A stretch of 64,000 nt of DNA from Ilyomonas sp965199905 (GCA_965199905.1 OZ241366.1:1674001-1738000); one strand, 5' to 3'. Shown: positions 9,501 through 17,407, numbered from the stretch's first letter. The notes: a model not told the origin generated them from the sequence alone. Translations and numbers: made by a program.

Positions 9501-10260
9501 GGAAACCAAAAGCGGTTTTAAACGTGTAAGGAACAATAAGGCTGCGCGCCATGTAAACCAAAAACACAACAATCAAAAGGATGATGGCAATATGCAAAAA
9601 TGTATTGAACGTATCCGGTTGAGATAATCGTGAATCAACAAATCGTTCCAGGTAAAAAAGCGTTTTTCCTGCCGGGTTCCTGATGGCTATGGAAGTGTAT
9701 GCATTGTTTGACAACCGGTAAAGCCTGTCGATATGCATGGGACCTGCAAACCGGGAAGGCAAATATTTGTTCTGTATAAAATAATGCCAGTGCAAAGGCA
9801 CCATTCCGGCTATCACGTAGAGTTTATTATTAACGATTACTTTTTTCTTCAGCAACTCAAATAACCCATTCGAGTACTTCACCACCATTACGCTATCCGG
9901 AGCTTTAATATCTGCGGGCGAGGCAGACATTTGCGTGGTGCTCCAGTATATCGAAATCGGGTTGCCGCGGTCATTGACTTCATAAGCAAAAATGCCTGTC
10001 TGCGATTGATGCAGCGTATTATTAATAATGGAATCGCGCCGGATGGTGAGTGCCAGTATCGTCTTTTTATCAGAAGCTGTACGGTTGAAAAACTCCTCTT
10101 CGCGCGATACGTAAGATTCTAAGCTTTTCTTTACGCCGTTTGGCGAAAGACGGTAAGTATTACCGGCATAATAAAGCACAGACAGAACACACAAAGCTGC
10201 AATTACAATCAGCAATGCGCGATACCTTTTGATGCTTTTCCTGAGGATCGTTTTGAGCAC
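6529..10260 (-). CDS. Large multi-membrane-segment sensor histidine kinase (NtrY-like C-terminus)
   Basis: This is a 1243-residue inner-membrane kinase. From N to C it has one helix (about 15-32), a roughly 185-residue extracytoplasmic region, about eight closely spaced helices (about 220-472), a second extracytoplasmic region (about 475-705) and two helices (about 715-790). A third sensor loop, a helix near 940-962 and a HAMP linker follow. The kinase core has the H-box RQVAHEIKNPLTPMKL, N-box NLLKNAEEAV, G1 DNGTGI and G2 GTGLGLAICKRIV. The H-box and HAMP resemble NtrY. The start is a GTG at 10260, since a TAA lies in frame directly before it. It begins 3 bases after the mazG stop, so translational coupling is likely. 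No response regulator is nearby, so the partner is unknown. Confidence 0.88.
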   Translation of the reverse strand: MLKTILRKSIKRYRALLIVIAALCVLSVLYYAGNTYRLSPNGVKKSLESYVSREEEFFNRTASDKKTILALTIRRDSIINNTLHQSQTGIFAYEVNDRGNPISIYWSTTQMSASPADIKAPDSVMVVKYSNGLFELLKKKVIVNNKLYVIAGMVPLHWHYFIQNKYLPSRFAGPMHIDRLYRLSNNAYTSIAIRNPAGKTLFYLERFVDSRLSQPDTFNTFLHIAIILLIVVFLVYMARSLIVPYTFKTAFGFLVASLFLLRLFVYYGNFIVFTNFSISSELLLGASVSSSDFLISTIFIFVIIAFLFFFQQRIIYPQQYNTFIAVSSLCLLAVSTILICDIVESMLFTLQGSFDITNFFKLSVYTGIGFVILVFIVLTYYYLSWLVITAAYKARFSILVSIAIVVAAGLLLMSFQWQSPIAIIKLAALLWLIGYMLLLHAREEDRMVSLFQSSFFLIWVIVFAVSVSLLVVQLKKNVDFEQRKDLAEKFSRQPDPYSENVLHEAVNSFTDTFLLHNYMRLHNESENRYVKDSLINANFSGYLNKFDTRIYTFDDRGQGLFNDDETTYSVMDNIIRNSIIRYRTINSEGLYFLKNSSNAYSYLYRKDVVSKDTGLVGHIVVVAKPKRYKSDAIYPELFRQAGDIQTELDNYLFAVYEENYLVNYSPGYSFADTLAASQIPKRQFEEHTHDVYSELWYKSINNKIVVLVKKNLSLAEFLTLFALLFLNLILFSCIAEVVSFLMRGRAKTHSISQLFSLNIRTKVQATIILLSFFSFIIIGFITVRFFISRFNTTTQEKLVKTIQVITNEIQDATRSQLIFSDWDQIGTNSDIDRKIVEIASLNNTDINLYDVSGELKLSTQPYIYNRQILSSKMQPEAFDMLKNNHRVLYAQDEYIKDFTFLSMYAPVKNDNDETIAYLNIPYLNSAVEVKQEISNLLVTLINLNAVIFVLASVVAIFLTRSITSSLVQIADKMREFQFGGKIERIEWKRKDEVSALVNTFNQMVHRLEESAEALARSERDGAWQEMARQVAHEIKNPLTPMKLSAQYLQRAIENNASNVKELALSMSATLIEQTDQLAKIAGDFSHFANINQATPEVMNITQLLESLCSLHTTGSEAQIDYFVPAENFFVYADKSQINRLFTNLLKNAEEAVNEDSEDSLNIKIKQQRRRKNVLICISDNGTGISEDKCEHIFEPNFTTKSSGTGLGLAICKRIVENVHGKIWFETEVGQGTMFFVEVPLVDE

Positions 10261-10263
10261 TTA

Positions 10264-11049
10264 TTATTTGTTCTTTTTAATTTCGTTCCAGAGCGTATCC
10301 ATTTCGGCAAGCGTCATGTCAGGCAACTTTTTTCCCATCTCTCCCGCCCTCTTTTCCATCTGCTGAAAGCGGCTGATAAATTTTTTGTTGGTGCGCTCCA
10401 GAGCGGCTTCAGCATCCACAGCAATAAATCGCGAATAGTTTACCAGGCTGAACATCACATCACCAAATTCGTCTTCCATATGCAAAGCATCGTTTTCTTC
10501 AATCGCTTCTTTTAGTTCGCCCAGTTCTTCTTCTATCTTTTTAAATACATCTTCCTTATTGTCCCATTCAAAGCCAACCTGTTTTGCTTTCTCTTGTATG
10601 CGTTGTGCTTTTACTACTGATGGCAACGAAACGGGAACGCCGGACAGCACCGATTTCTTGCCTTCTTTCAACTTAAGTTGCTCCCAGTTTCGCTTTACTT
10701 CTTCTTCATCTTTTACCAAAACATCACCATAAATATGCGGATGCCTTGTAATCAACTTATTACAGATTGCATCTATCACTTCTCTAAGTTCGAACTTCTT
10801 ATCTTCTGACGCAATTTTTGCATAAAAAACAATGTGCAGCAATAGATCGCCAAGCTCTTCTTTTATATTGTTCCAATCTTTGTTAAGAATGGCATCGCCC
10901 AATTCATAAGTCTCTTCAATGGTTTGCGGGCGAAGGCTTTCGATGGTTTGCTTTTTATCCCATGGACACTTTTCACGAAGCTCATCCATGATGGTCACCA
11001 ATTGCTCAAACGCTTTCCCGGCTTCGGTTTTGTCCTGTTCTTCTATCAT
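10264..11049 (-). CDS. mazG: Nucleoside triphosphate pyrophosphohydrolase
   Basis: It is a house-cleaning enzyme that hydrolyses NTPs and dNTPs to monophosphates and pyrophosphate. At about 261 residues it has the two-domain MazG length. The first domain carries LREKCPWDKKQTIESLRPQ, then EETYELGDAI and EELGDLLLHIVFYAKIA (the EExxE and ExxD metal-binding helices). The second carries EEELGELKEAI and EDEFGDVMFSLVNYSRF. I take the ATG at 11049; a TTG seven codons earlier is possible but less likely. The histidine kinase starts 3 bases after the stop. Confidence 0.93.
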   Translation of the reverse strand: MIEEQDKTEAGKAFEQLVTIMDELREKCPWDKKQTIESLRPQTIEETYELGDAILNKDWNNIKEELGDLLLHIVFYAKIASEDKKFELREVIDAICNKLITRHPHIYGDVLVKDEEEVKRNWEQLKLKEGKKSVLSGVPVSLPSVVKAQRIQEKAKQVGFEWDNKEDVFKKIEEELGELKEAIEENDALHMEDEFGDVMFSLVNYSRFIAVDAEAALERTNKKFISRFQQMEKRAGEMGKKLPDMTLAEMDTLWNEIKKNK

Positions 11050-11059
11050 AAGAAATGGT

Positions 11060-11420
11060 TCTTTTTTCAAGCCAGATATTTACATAAAAAAAGGTAACAA
11101 AAAATAAAAGGGTAAACAAAATAAGTATAACAGCAAATGATGTGATGTTAAAAAGTATCCATTTCGTGATCGTCTTTCCTTTTCCCCGCTGATAAAACAC
11201 GCATGGCTTTGTAAGAATAATACATCAGGTATATAAACAGGATACCGTTAATACAGGGCGCCCAATTATATGCGTAGTCAAGCCTGTTTTATCTGCCAGC
11301 AGCATCAGGAAATAAAAATAAAAATAGCGCAGTACACATGCACAACAAAAATGAGATGGTTCACGTAAAACCAATGCTTCAGACGTACATCAACAACTGT
11401 AATATTATCGCAACCAAAGG
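11060..11420 (-). pseudogene. Decayed multi-pass membrane protein gene, C-terminal part (DUF3667-like)
   Basis: Read on the minus strand, this stretch gives protein-like text broken by stops and frame changes. From about 11380 it reads HWFYVNHLIFVVHVYCAIF, then a hydrophobic segment, then YLMYYSYKAMRV. After a frame change come FYQRGKGKTITKWI and a hydrophobic tail (SFAVILILFTLLFFVTFF) near 11070. A His-rich helix, a YxxYKAMRxFY motif and a final long helix match my memory of the C-terminal half of DUF3667 proteins. The family name is tentative. That it is a relic, not a live gene, is clear from several stops. Confidence 0.5.
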
Positions 11421-11598
11421 CAGCGAAACAAATAAAATCTGTGAGAAATGATGATAAAAATCTTTCAAAAACACATTTACAGCATTGCAGTTCAGGCAGT
11501 TCTTTTCCTTTCGTTCTTTTGCATGAGACAAAGCAGGTTGTTTTTATTAGTGAAGTAATAACATCATATTACACACTCATGTTGCATTCAGATAATTA

Positions 11599-11682
11599 TG
11601 TTACCATCGTTTGTATCTTTTATGACCGACAGTTACGATTCTTGCGTGTTTAAGCAGCAACAATCCTCCATAAAAATTCCGG
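11599..11682 (+). repeat. Dispersed intergenic repeat, copy A (long type, degenerate)
   Basis: It contains GTTACCATCGT (11600-11610), GACCGACAGTTACGATTCTTG (around 11624-11644) and AAGCAGCAACAATCCTCC, and it ends near TTCCGG. It is the most diverged copy: the terminal GGGCAATGA is missing. It lies downstream of dprA, in a 693-base stretch without an intact gene. Apart from this copy and the membrane-protein relic, I see nothing in 11430-11598 or 11683-11742. Confidence 0.7.
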
Positions 11683-11742
11683 ATTTTGTTGAGAAAATCC
11701 TATCAAAGACTTGCAGCTTGTGGCTTAAAACTCATAGCTTCC

Positions 11743-12840
11743 TCACGCCAGCTTATACATTTTTCCGGGCAGGCTCATCACAATGTTTTGTAATTCTAAA
11801 CCCAAAACAGCAGCCGCCACGGCACTGCTGCTTAAGCCGCTTTGCAAATACAATTCATCGATATGAACCGTTTCCTTTTCTCTCAGTTTATCTACAATCT
11901 TTTGCTCGTCATCTGATAACTGGATAAACAATTCCCGCTGTACTTTCTTTTTAGAAACCGCCTTTTCCCAACCCAATTCCTCCGCCAGTTGCGAACCATC
12001 AGTTAATAAAATCGCCTTATTACTTTTGATTAAATAGTTACAACCTGCACTTTTTATATCGGTTGTTTTTCCCGGAAAAGCAAAAACATCGCGATTATAA
12101 TTGTTGGCTAATTCTGCCGTTATCATGCTGCCGCCGCGCAATGCTGTTTCTACCACAATCGTAGCATCTGCCATGCCTGCAACAATACGGTTGCGGCGCG
12201 GGAAATTGTGCTTATCCGGCTTTGTTGTAAATAAAAATTCTGTGAGCAATCCGCCCTTTTCCATCATATCTTTTGCAAGGCTTTTATGTTGCGCCGGGTA
12301 AACAGTATGCAGTCCGTTTCCAAGCACGCCAACAGTTGACAAACCATTTTGCAGCGAAGTTTTATGTGCGAGTCCATCTACTCCAAAGGCAAGCCCACTC
12401 GCCACAAGCGGAGAATATTCTTTAATATCAGACAATAATTTTTCAATCACCTGCCGGCTATATTCTGTATTGCTTCTGGTTCCGATTATACTAATAATCC
12501 TTGCGCTATTAAGGTTTGTGTTTCCTTTAAAATAAAGCAATGTTGGAGTATCATAACAGTTTAAAAGCCGCTGGGGATATTCTTTATCGGTAATAAAAAG
12601 TGGAATGATCTCATGTTTTTCAATCAGCTTCATTTCTTCTTCCGCTTTCGAAAAATCAGAAAACGTTTTGATACTTCTGGCTCTTATTTCGCCAATGTAT
12701 TCAATGGCACTTAATTGTTTCAAAGAAGTATTAAAAACACTTTTTGCATCGCCTGCCGCTTCTACAAGTGTCTTTGCCTGAACGGAACCAATACCTGGAA
12801 TTAATGTTAAGGCAATCTGGTACAATAAATCATCTGTCAT
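11743..12840 (-). CDS. dprA: DNA-processing protein DprA
   Basis: This 365-residue protein binds incoming single-stranded DNA and loads RecA during natural transformation. The N-terminal helix-hairpin-helix-like part (IALTLIPGIGSVQAKTLVEAAG) is followed by the Rossmann-like core: SIIGTRSNTEYS, ASGLAFGVDGLAHKTSL, GNGLHTVYPAQHK, NFPRRNRIVAGMADATIVVE, and RGGSMITAELANNYNRDVFAFPG. A C-terminal winged-helix domain (about 300-365) follows. The gene stands alone. DprA alone does not prove competence, because it is nearly universal. Confidence 0.95.
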   Translation of the reverse strand: MTDDLLYQIALTLIPGIGSVQAKTLVEAAGDAKSVFNTSLKQLSAIEYIGEIRARSIKTFSDFSKAEEEMKLIEKHEIIPLFITDKEYPQRLLNCYDTPTLLYFKGNTNLNSARIISIIGTRSNTEYSRQVIEKLLSDIKEYSPLVASGLAFGVDGLAHKTSLQNGLSTVGVLGNGLHTVYPAQHKSLAKDMMEKGGLLTEFLFTTKPDKHNFPRRNRIVAGMADATIVVETALRGGSMITAELANNYNRDVFAFPGKTTDIKSAGCNYLIKSNKAILLTDGSQLAEELGWEKAVSKKKVQRELFIQLSDDEQKIVDKLREKETVHIDELYLQSGLSSSAVAAAVLGLELQNIVMSLPGKMYKLA

Positions 12841-12961
12841 AAAGAGCCCGGTTTCAATAAAATAAATGGCAGGGATAAAAATAAGTAAATCAGGAATGAC
12901 TTAGTTAATATAAGACAGTAAAAACCGCAAAGGGCAAACACACTATTTAATTACAGAACCT

Positions 12962-12969
12962 TACTTTTG
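12962..12969 (+). promoter_or_regulatory. Candidate -7 box (TAnnTTTG) for accD
   Basis: TACTTTTG matches the Bacteroidota -7 consensus 18 bases before the accD ATG. No clear -33 TTTG is seen at the right distance. Confidence 0.4.
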
Positions 12970-12986
12970 TTATCTTCAATTTATAT

Positions 12987-13925
12987 ATGCAACAACCGAG
13001 TATGGAAGATAACGCCGACAAGCAAACTCAAGTAACCGGAAATACAACCGGTCAGGGGTCCGCAGAGGGGGAGCAGCGTGGCGGGTGGTTCAGGAGATTC
13101 AGGAAAGGCATTACCACTTCAACTGCAGATAAAAAGGAAACACCGGAAGGGCTATGGAACAAATGCCCGGAGTGTAATTTTATTACAACAACAACCGAGC
13201 TTGCCGAAAACCTTTGGGTTTGTCCAAAATGCAACTATCATCACCGCATTGGCAGCGAAGAATATTTTGCAGTTCTGTTTGATAATGATGACTATGAAGA
13301 GCTGTTTGACAATATCCGCAGCAAAGACTTTCTTCATTTTACCGACTTAAAACCTTATCAGCAGCGCCTTGACGACATCTATGCAAAAACAGATTTAAAA
13401 GACAGCATGCGCGTGGCTGTTGGCAATGTGAATGGTGAAAAGCTGCTCGTTGCCTGCATGGATTTTGAATTCATAGGCGGCTCTTTGGGAAGCGTGATGG
13501 GAGAAAAGTTTAGCCGTGCGGTCGATTATTGTATTGCGCAAAAGCTGCCTTACCTCGTTATCAGTAAAAGTGGTGGTGCGCGTATGATGGAAAGCGCATT
13601 CAGCCTGATGCAACTGGCGAAAACAAGTGCCAAGCTTTCGCAGCTAAGTGATGCCAAACTGCCATTTATATCTTTGCTTACCGATCCAACATTTGGCGGT
13701 ATTTCTGCCTCGTTCGGTATGCTCGGCGATTTGAATATTGCGGAACCCGGCGCTCTCATTGGCTTTGCAGGTCCGCGTGTAATTAAGGAAACCATCAAAA
13801 AAGATTTGCCCGAAGGCTTTCAGCGCAGCGAATTTTTATTAGAGCACGGCTTTCTTGATTTCATTATCGACAGAAAGAAATTGAAGGATAAGCTGACACA
13901 ACTCATAGTTCTATTCGACAATTGA
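12987..13925 (+). CDS. accD: Acetyl-CoA carboxylase carboxyltransferase subunit beta
   Basis: With AccA it transfers the carboxyl group from biotin to acetyl-CoA, making malonyl-CoA for fatty acid synthesis. The zinc ribbon has Cys60, Cys63, Cys79 and Cys82 (KCPECN and WVCPKCN). The crotonase-like fold shows SKSGGARMMESAFSLMQ and LTDPTFGGISASFGMLGD with IGFAGPRVI. The usual protein starts near GWFRRFRKG, which here is residue 33. The 32 residues before it are low-complexity and polar, either a genuine extension or an upstream start choice; an ATG at 13002 is an alternative. No accA is nearby. Confidence 0.95.
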   Translation: MQQPSMEDNADKQTQVTGNTTGQGSAEGEQRGGWFRRFRKGITTSTADKKETPEGLWNKCPECNFITTTTELAENLWVCPKCNYHHRIGSEEYFAVLFDNDDYEELFDNIRSKDFLHFTDLKPYQQRLDDIYAKTDLKDSMRVAVGNVNGEKLLVACMDFEFIGGSLGSVMGEKFSRAVDYCIAQKLPYLVISKSGGARMMESAFSLMQLAKTSAKLSQLSDAKLPFISLLTDPTFGGISASFGMLGDLNIAEPGALIGFAGPRVIKETIKKDLPEGFQRSEFLLEHGFLDFIIDRKKLKDKLTQLIVLFDN

Positions 13926-14098
13926 TTTTACCATAAATACATAAAAGGATATAATCATATGATATTTCGAAACGGGAAGGCATAAATTTTTCCGTTTTTT
14001 AAGCCGGCTTTAAGCCGTTTCTGCCCTTTTGTCCGATGTGCTGCGCTTGCATGATATTTGTCCAACCCTTACCTTTCGCCCCATAAAAAAGTAGAGCA

Positions 14099-14803
14099 AT
14101 GAATATAGGAAAGGAGTTTGAAAAATATGCCGTGCAGCATCGCGGTATCAGCAGCGCTACCATGCACAGTTATGCTAACCAGTTTACAAATCTGACGCCA
14201 TACATCATAGAAGAACGCCCGCTGAATGTAGCCAGCATGGACGTGTTCAGCCGTTTAATGATGGACCGTATTATCTTCCTCGGCGAAGGCATCAATGATT
14301 ATGTGGCTAACATCGTTACTGCGCAGTTATTGTTCCTCGACAGCACCGACAGAACGCGCGATGTGCAAATGTACATCAACAGCCCGGGAGGCAGTGTGTA
14401 TGCAGGTCTTGGCATTTACGATACCATGCAGTTTATCAGTCCTGATGTGGCTACCATTTGTACAGGTATAGCTGCCAGCATGGCTGCTGTGCTAATGGCT
14501 GCCGGCGTTAAAGGCAAGCGCAGCGCACTAAAGCATTGCCGCATTATGATTCACCAGCCAAGCGGCGCTATTGGCGGACAGGCTTCTGATATTGCCATTA
14601 CAGCGAGAGAGATCCGCAAAATTCGCCACGAGCTTGATGAAGTGCTTTCTAACCATACCGGTAAAGACACTGAAACCATCGCTAAAGATCGCGATCGCGA
14701 TTTCTGGATGACCGCTGCCGAAGCAAAAGAATATGGTTTGGTTGATGAAGTATTATTGACCAATCCACGAAAGGAAAATAAGACAAACGGCGTAGCGAAA
14801 TAA
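14099..14803 (+). CDS. clpP: ATP-dependent Clp protease proteolytic subunit, first paralogue
   Basis: This 234-residue serine peptidase subunit forms the tetradecameric barrel served by ClpX. The triad is visible: Ser127 in GIAASMAAVL, His152 in MIHQPSGAIGG and Asp201 in DRDRDFWM. It has MYINSPGGSVYAGLGIYDTM and a handle helix starting ASDIAITAREI. The first 45 residues precede the mature N-terminus and may include a propeptide (VQHRGISSATMHSY). It is followed by a second clpP 83 bases on, then by clpX. Confidence 0.95.
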   Translation: MNIGKEFEKYAVQHRGISSATMHSYANQFTNLTPYIIEERPLNVASMDVFSRLMMDRIIFLGEGINDYVANIVTAQLLFLDSTDRTRDVQMYINSPGGSVYAGLGIYDTMQFISPDVATICTGIAASMAAVLMAAGVKGKRSALKHCRIMIHQPSGAIGGQASDIAITAREIRKIRHELDEVLSNHTGKDTETIAKDRDRDFWMTAAEAKEYGLVDEVLLTNPRKENKTNGVAK

Positions 14804-14886
14804 TTATTGATAATGGTAAATTGTTAACGGGTAATTGAAAAGCCAACAACAATTTACAATTAAAAATTACCAATTAACAGTAAACA

Positions 14887-15537
14887 ATGATAGATCTGAC
14901 ATATAAAAACCCCTTCTTAATGGATGATGAGGAAGGTGGCGAAGAAAAAGAAGAAATTGTAAGGCCGGATAAGGAAAACGAATCTCCATTCATTTTAAAG
15001 AAAATGGAAAAGCTCTTTCTCGAAAAAAGAGCTGTGTATCTCTGGGGAATGGTAGATGATAAAAGCGCAAAAGATATAGTAAGCAAGCTGTTGCTTCTTG
15101 ATGCTGACGCTCCCGGCAAGGAAATTAAGTTTTATATCAACAGTCCCGGTGGCATTGTTACCAGTGGTTTTGTTATCTATGATACCATCAAGCTAATGAA
15201 ATCGCCGGTAAGCACCATTTGCATGGGATTGGCTGCCAGCATGGGTTCTATCCTGTTAAGCGTTGGTACTAAAGGTCGTCGTTTCATTTATCCGCGTGGC
15301 GAAGTGATGATTCACCAGCCAAGTATTGGCGGCTATTTCCAGGCTACGAGCGCTGATATAGAAATTCAGGCGCAGCAGATAGAAAAAGCAAAGCTGACAG
15401 GCGCACAGGTACTGGCAGAAAACTGCGGCAAAACCGTTGACCAGATTATGAAAGATTTTGATCGTGATTACTGGATGGACGCGGAAGGTGCAGTATCTTA
15501 TGGCATTGTGGATCATGTGCTGACTGAGCAGTTATAA
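14887..15537 (+). CDS. clpP: ATP-dependent Clp protease proteolytic subunit, second paralogue
   Basis: This is a second ClpP of 216 residues. The triad is Ser118 in GLAASMGSILL, His143 in VMIHQPSIGGY and Asp194 in DFDRDYWMD. Its N-terminal 40 residues are unusually acidic (DDEEGGEEKEE) and replace the normal propeptide. The handle region (FQATSADIEIQAQQIEKAK) differs from that of the first copy. Both copies keep all catalytic residues, so neither looks like an inactive partner. They may form mixed or separate barrels with ClpX. A hairpin terminator follows. Confidence 0.95.
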   Translation: MIDLTYKNPFLMDDEEGGEEKEEIVRPDKENESPFILKKMEKLFLEKRAVYLWGMVDDKSAKDIVSKLLLLDADAPGKEIKFYINSPGGIVTSGFVIYDTIKLMKSPVSTICMGLAASMGSILLSVGTKGRRFIYPRGEVMIHQPSIGGYFQATSADIEIQAQQIEKAKLTGAQVLAENCGKTVDQIMKDFDRDYWMDAEGAVSYGIVDHVLTEQL

Positions 15538-15559
15538 TTTTCAATATTTTTTTAATAGA

Positions 15560-15590
15560 GAAACCGCTTCCTTCAGGCGGTTTCTTTTTT
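15560..15590 (+). terminator. Rho-independent terminator after the second clpP
   Basis: GAAACCGC (15560-15567) pairs with GCGGTTTC (15577-15584) around a 9-base loop, followed by six T. It separates the clpP pair from clpX. Confidence 0.85.
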
Positions 15591-15628
15591 ACTTTGCAGA
15601 TTCAGAACTAAATTCAATATTCTGAATC
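15590..15628 (+). promoter_or_regulatory. Candidate clpX promoter box and leader hairpin
   Basis: TACTTTG at 15590-15596 resembles a Bacteroidota -7 box. Directly after it, GATTCAGAA (15599-15607) and TTCTGAATC (15620-15628) form a perfect 9-base inverted repeat with a 12-base loop. It sits at the expected transcript start, so it could be a 5'-end stem or an operator. This suggests clpX has its own promoter, separate from the clpP genes. Confidence 0.4.
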
Positions 15629-15666
15629 ACTGAATGATTCATTTCAGTTTAGCAAAAAGGATTATT

Positions 15667-16908
15667 ATGGCAAAAAGTACAAACAAACTGACCTGTTCGT
15701 TCTGCGGAAAATCTCGTGATGAGATTAATGTATTAATCGCTGGTCAGCGTGGCGAGCACATCTGTGACGAGTGCGTGGAAAGAGCTCAGGGATTGATTAG
15801 CCAGGAACTGGCGAACCGTGGGCAGGCGAAAGCAAAGAACTACGAGTTTTCTATCAGGAAGCCGGGAGAGATAAAAACGTTTTTAGATAAATATATTGTT
15901 GGTCAAACAGAGGCTAAAAAGATCATCAGCGTAGCCGTTTATAACCATTACAAACGCATCACGCAAAAGAAGACCAATGATGAAGTCGAGATTGAAAAAA
16001 GCAATCTCATTATGGTGGGCGAAACCGGCACCGGCAAAACCTTGCTGGCGAAAACAGTCGCCAGGCTTCTTAACGTTCCATTTGCTATTGTAGATGCTAC
16101 CGTGTTTACAGAAGCCGGTTATGTTGGTGAAGATGTGGAAAGCATGCTCACACGTTTATTACAGGCAAGTAATTACGATGTTGCAGCCGCAGAAAAAGGC
16201 GTGGTTTACATTGATGAAATAGATAAAATTGCCCGCAAGAACGATAACCCTTCCATCACGCGTGATGTAAGTGGCGAAGGCGTTCAGCAAGGCTTGTTGA
16301 AAATATTGGAAGGCACCGATGTACTTGTTCCTCCGCAAGGCGGTCGCAAGCATCCTGAGCAAAAAATGGTGAAGATGAATACTTCGAATATTCTCTTCAT
16401 TGCAGGCGGTGCGTTCGATGGTGTTGACAGAATTATTTCCCGCCGTATCAACACAAATTCCATTGGCTTCGGCGTTAATGCAGAGCACCAGGAAATGAAG
16501 AAAAAAAACATTCTTCAGTTTGTGAATGCAACCGACTTAAAAAGCTTTGGTTTGATACCGGAATTATTAGGTCGCCTTCCTGTTATCACGCATCTCGAGC
16601 CGCTTGATGCAGAAACATTGCGACTGATTTTAACTGAACCAAAAAACAGTTTGTTACGTCAGTACAATCGCCTGTTCGAGCTGGAAAATATCAATCTCAT
16701 TTTTGATACAGAAGTGCTTGATTTCATTGTGCAAAAAGCATTGGATTTCAAACTGGGTGCACGTGGTTTGCGCAGTATTTGCGAGCAAATACTTACGGAT
16801 GCCATGTTTGAGTTGCCAGGCACAGCCGCAAAAGATTTTCGTGTAACACTCGATTATGCAAAAAAGCAATTCGAGAAGAGCAAAATGAATCTTCTTAAGG
16901 TTGCATAA
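15667..16908 (+). CDS. clpX: ATP-dependent Clp protease ATP-binding subunit ClpX
   Basis: This hexameric AAA+ unfoldase feeds substrates to ClpP. I chose the ATG at 15667 because it gives the standard N-terminus; the frame also opens at 15634 with 11 extra residues. The zinc-binding domain has Cys10, Cys13, Cys33 and Cys36 (CSFCGK and ICDECVE). Walker A is GETGTGKTLLAK and Walker B is VVYIDEIDKIARK. The ClpP-docking loop region reads IGFGVN, and the sensor-2 arm is GARGLRSICEQIL. It is about 413 residues, the normal length. Confidence 0.96.
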   Translation: MAKSTNKLTCSFCGKSRDEINVLIAGQRGEHICDECVERAQGLISQELANRGQAKAKNYEFSIRKPGEIKTFLDKYIVGQTEAKKIISVAVYNHYKRITQKKTNDEVEIEKSNLIMVGETGTGKTLLAKTVARLLNVPFAIVDATVFTEAGYVGEDVESMLTRLLQASNYDVAAAEKGVVYIDEIDKIARKNDNPSITRDVSGEGVQQGLLKILEGTDVLVPPQGGRKHPEQKMVKMNTSNILFIAGGAFDGVDRIISRRINTNSIGFGVNAEHQEMKKKNILQFVNATDLKSFGLIPELLGRLPVITHLEPLDAETLRLILTEPKNSLLRQYNRLFELENINLIFDTEVLDFIVQKALDFKLGARGLRSICEQILTDAMFELPGTAAKDFRVTLDYAKKQFEKSKMNLLKVA

Positions 16909-17004
16909 TTGATACGTAATTATTAAATAAAAGATGAATGGTAAAAAGTGAATTTAGTTACTTACTTCTCTTCTCACCTTTCACTTGTCACTAAAAACAA
17001 TACT

Positions 17005-17148
17005 ATGAACGAACTTGTTGAACGCATTACATCCGCTGCCGGCATTACACCGGAGCAGGCTAAGAAAGCTGTAGAAACCGTTGCCGCTTATGTAAAAGAA
17101 AAATTTCCCATGATGGCTGGCGCGGTTGACCAGTTATTTAAAGGCTAA
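17005..17148 (+). CDS. Very small helical protein
   Basis: This 47-residue protein begins MNELVERITSAAGITPEQAK and ends in VDQLFKG. The pattern (a hydrophobic helix, GITPEQAKKAVETV, then a helix with KEKFP) resembles one repeat of DUF2267 or DUF937-like helical domains; similar 45-55 residue proteins occur in related genomes as I recall them. The ATG at 17005 is preferred over the upstream ATG at 16948, whose residues (MNLVTYFSSHLSLVTKNN) come from low-complexity spacer DNA. Function unknown. Confidence 0.6.
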   Translation: MNELVERITSAAGITPEQAKKAVETVAAYVKEKFPMMAGAVDQLFKG

Positions 17149-17160
17149 GCCACCGCAAAG

Positions 17161-17227
17161 TTCCGCAGAGACAGCAATAACAATAAAGTAACAGGTTTCC
17201 GCTTTATTGAACGTGCTATCTGCGGAA
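17161..17227 (+). other. Nested inverted repeat, probable RNA hairpin
   Basis: TTCCGCAGA (17161-17169) pairs with TCTGCGGAA (17219-17227). Inside it CAATAAAG (17181-17188) pairs with CTTTATTG (17202-17209). A T-rich stretch follows. Together they make a two-tier hairpin of 67 bases after the small gene. It may be an unusual terminator or a structured RNA element. Confidence 0.45.
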
Positions 17228-17269
17228 TTTTCATTTTTATTTGCGGCCGGTTTTGGTTTGCAGAAGATA

Positions 17270-17355
17270 AATACATTTTTTTGGTAGCCATCGTCTGTCG
17301 CTCCGATTGATCGTCCCTTGCGACGCTCCATTCAAGGTTCCGGGCAATGATTGAG
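17270..17355 (+). repeat. Dispersed intergenic repeat, copy B (short type)
   Basis: It starts with an AATACA plus T-run edge, then TTGGTAGCCATCGTC (17281-17295), and ends with GGTTCCGGGCAATGA (17336-17350) and TTGAGC. The interior reads CCCTTGCGACGCTCCATTC, a diverged version of the short class. It lies about 50 bases upstream of uppP. Confidence 0.75.
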
Positions 17356-17407
17356 CAATCCAAACTGCAAACCATCAGTAAACAAAACCAAAACAATTAC
17401 ATTACAA

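Noticed and set aside
11441..11653. 70-codon plus-strand frame near repeat copy A
   Set aside because: It runs into the repeat sequence, and the translation looks like spacer DNA with no domain or start context.
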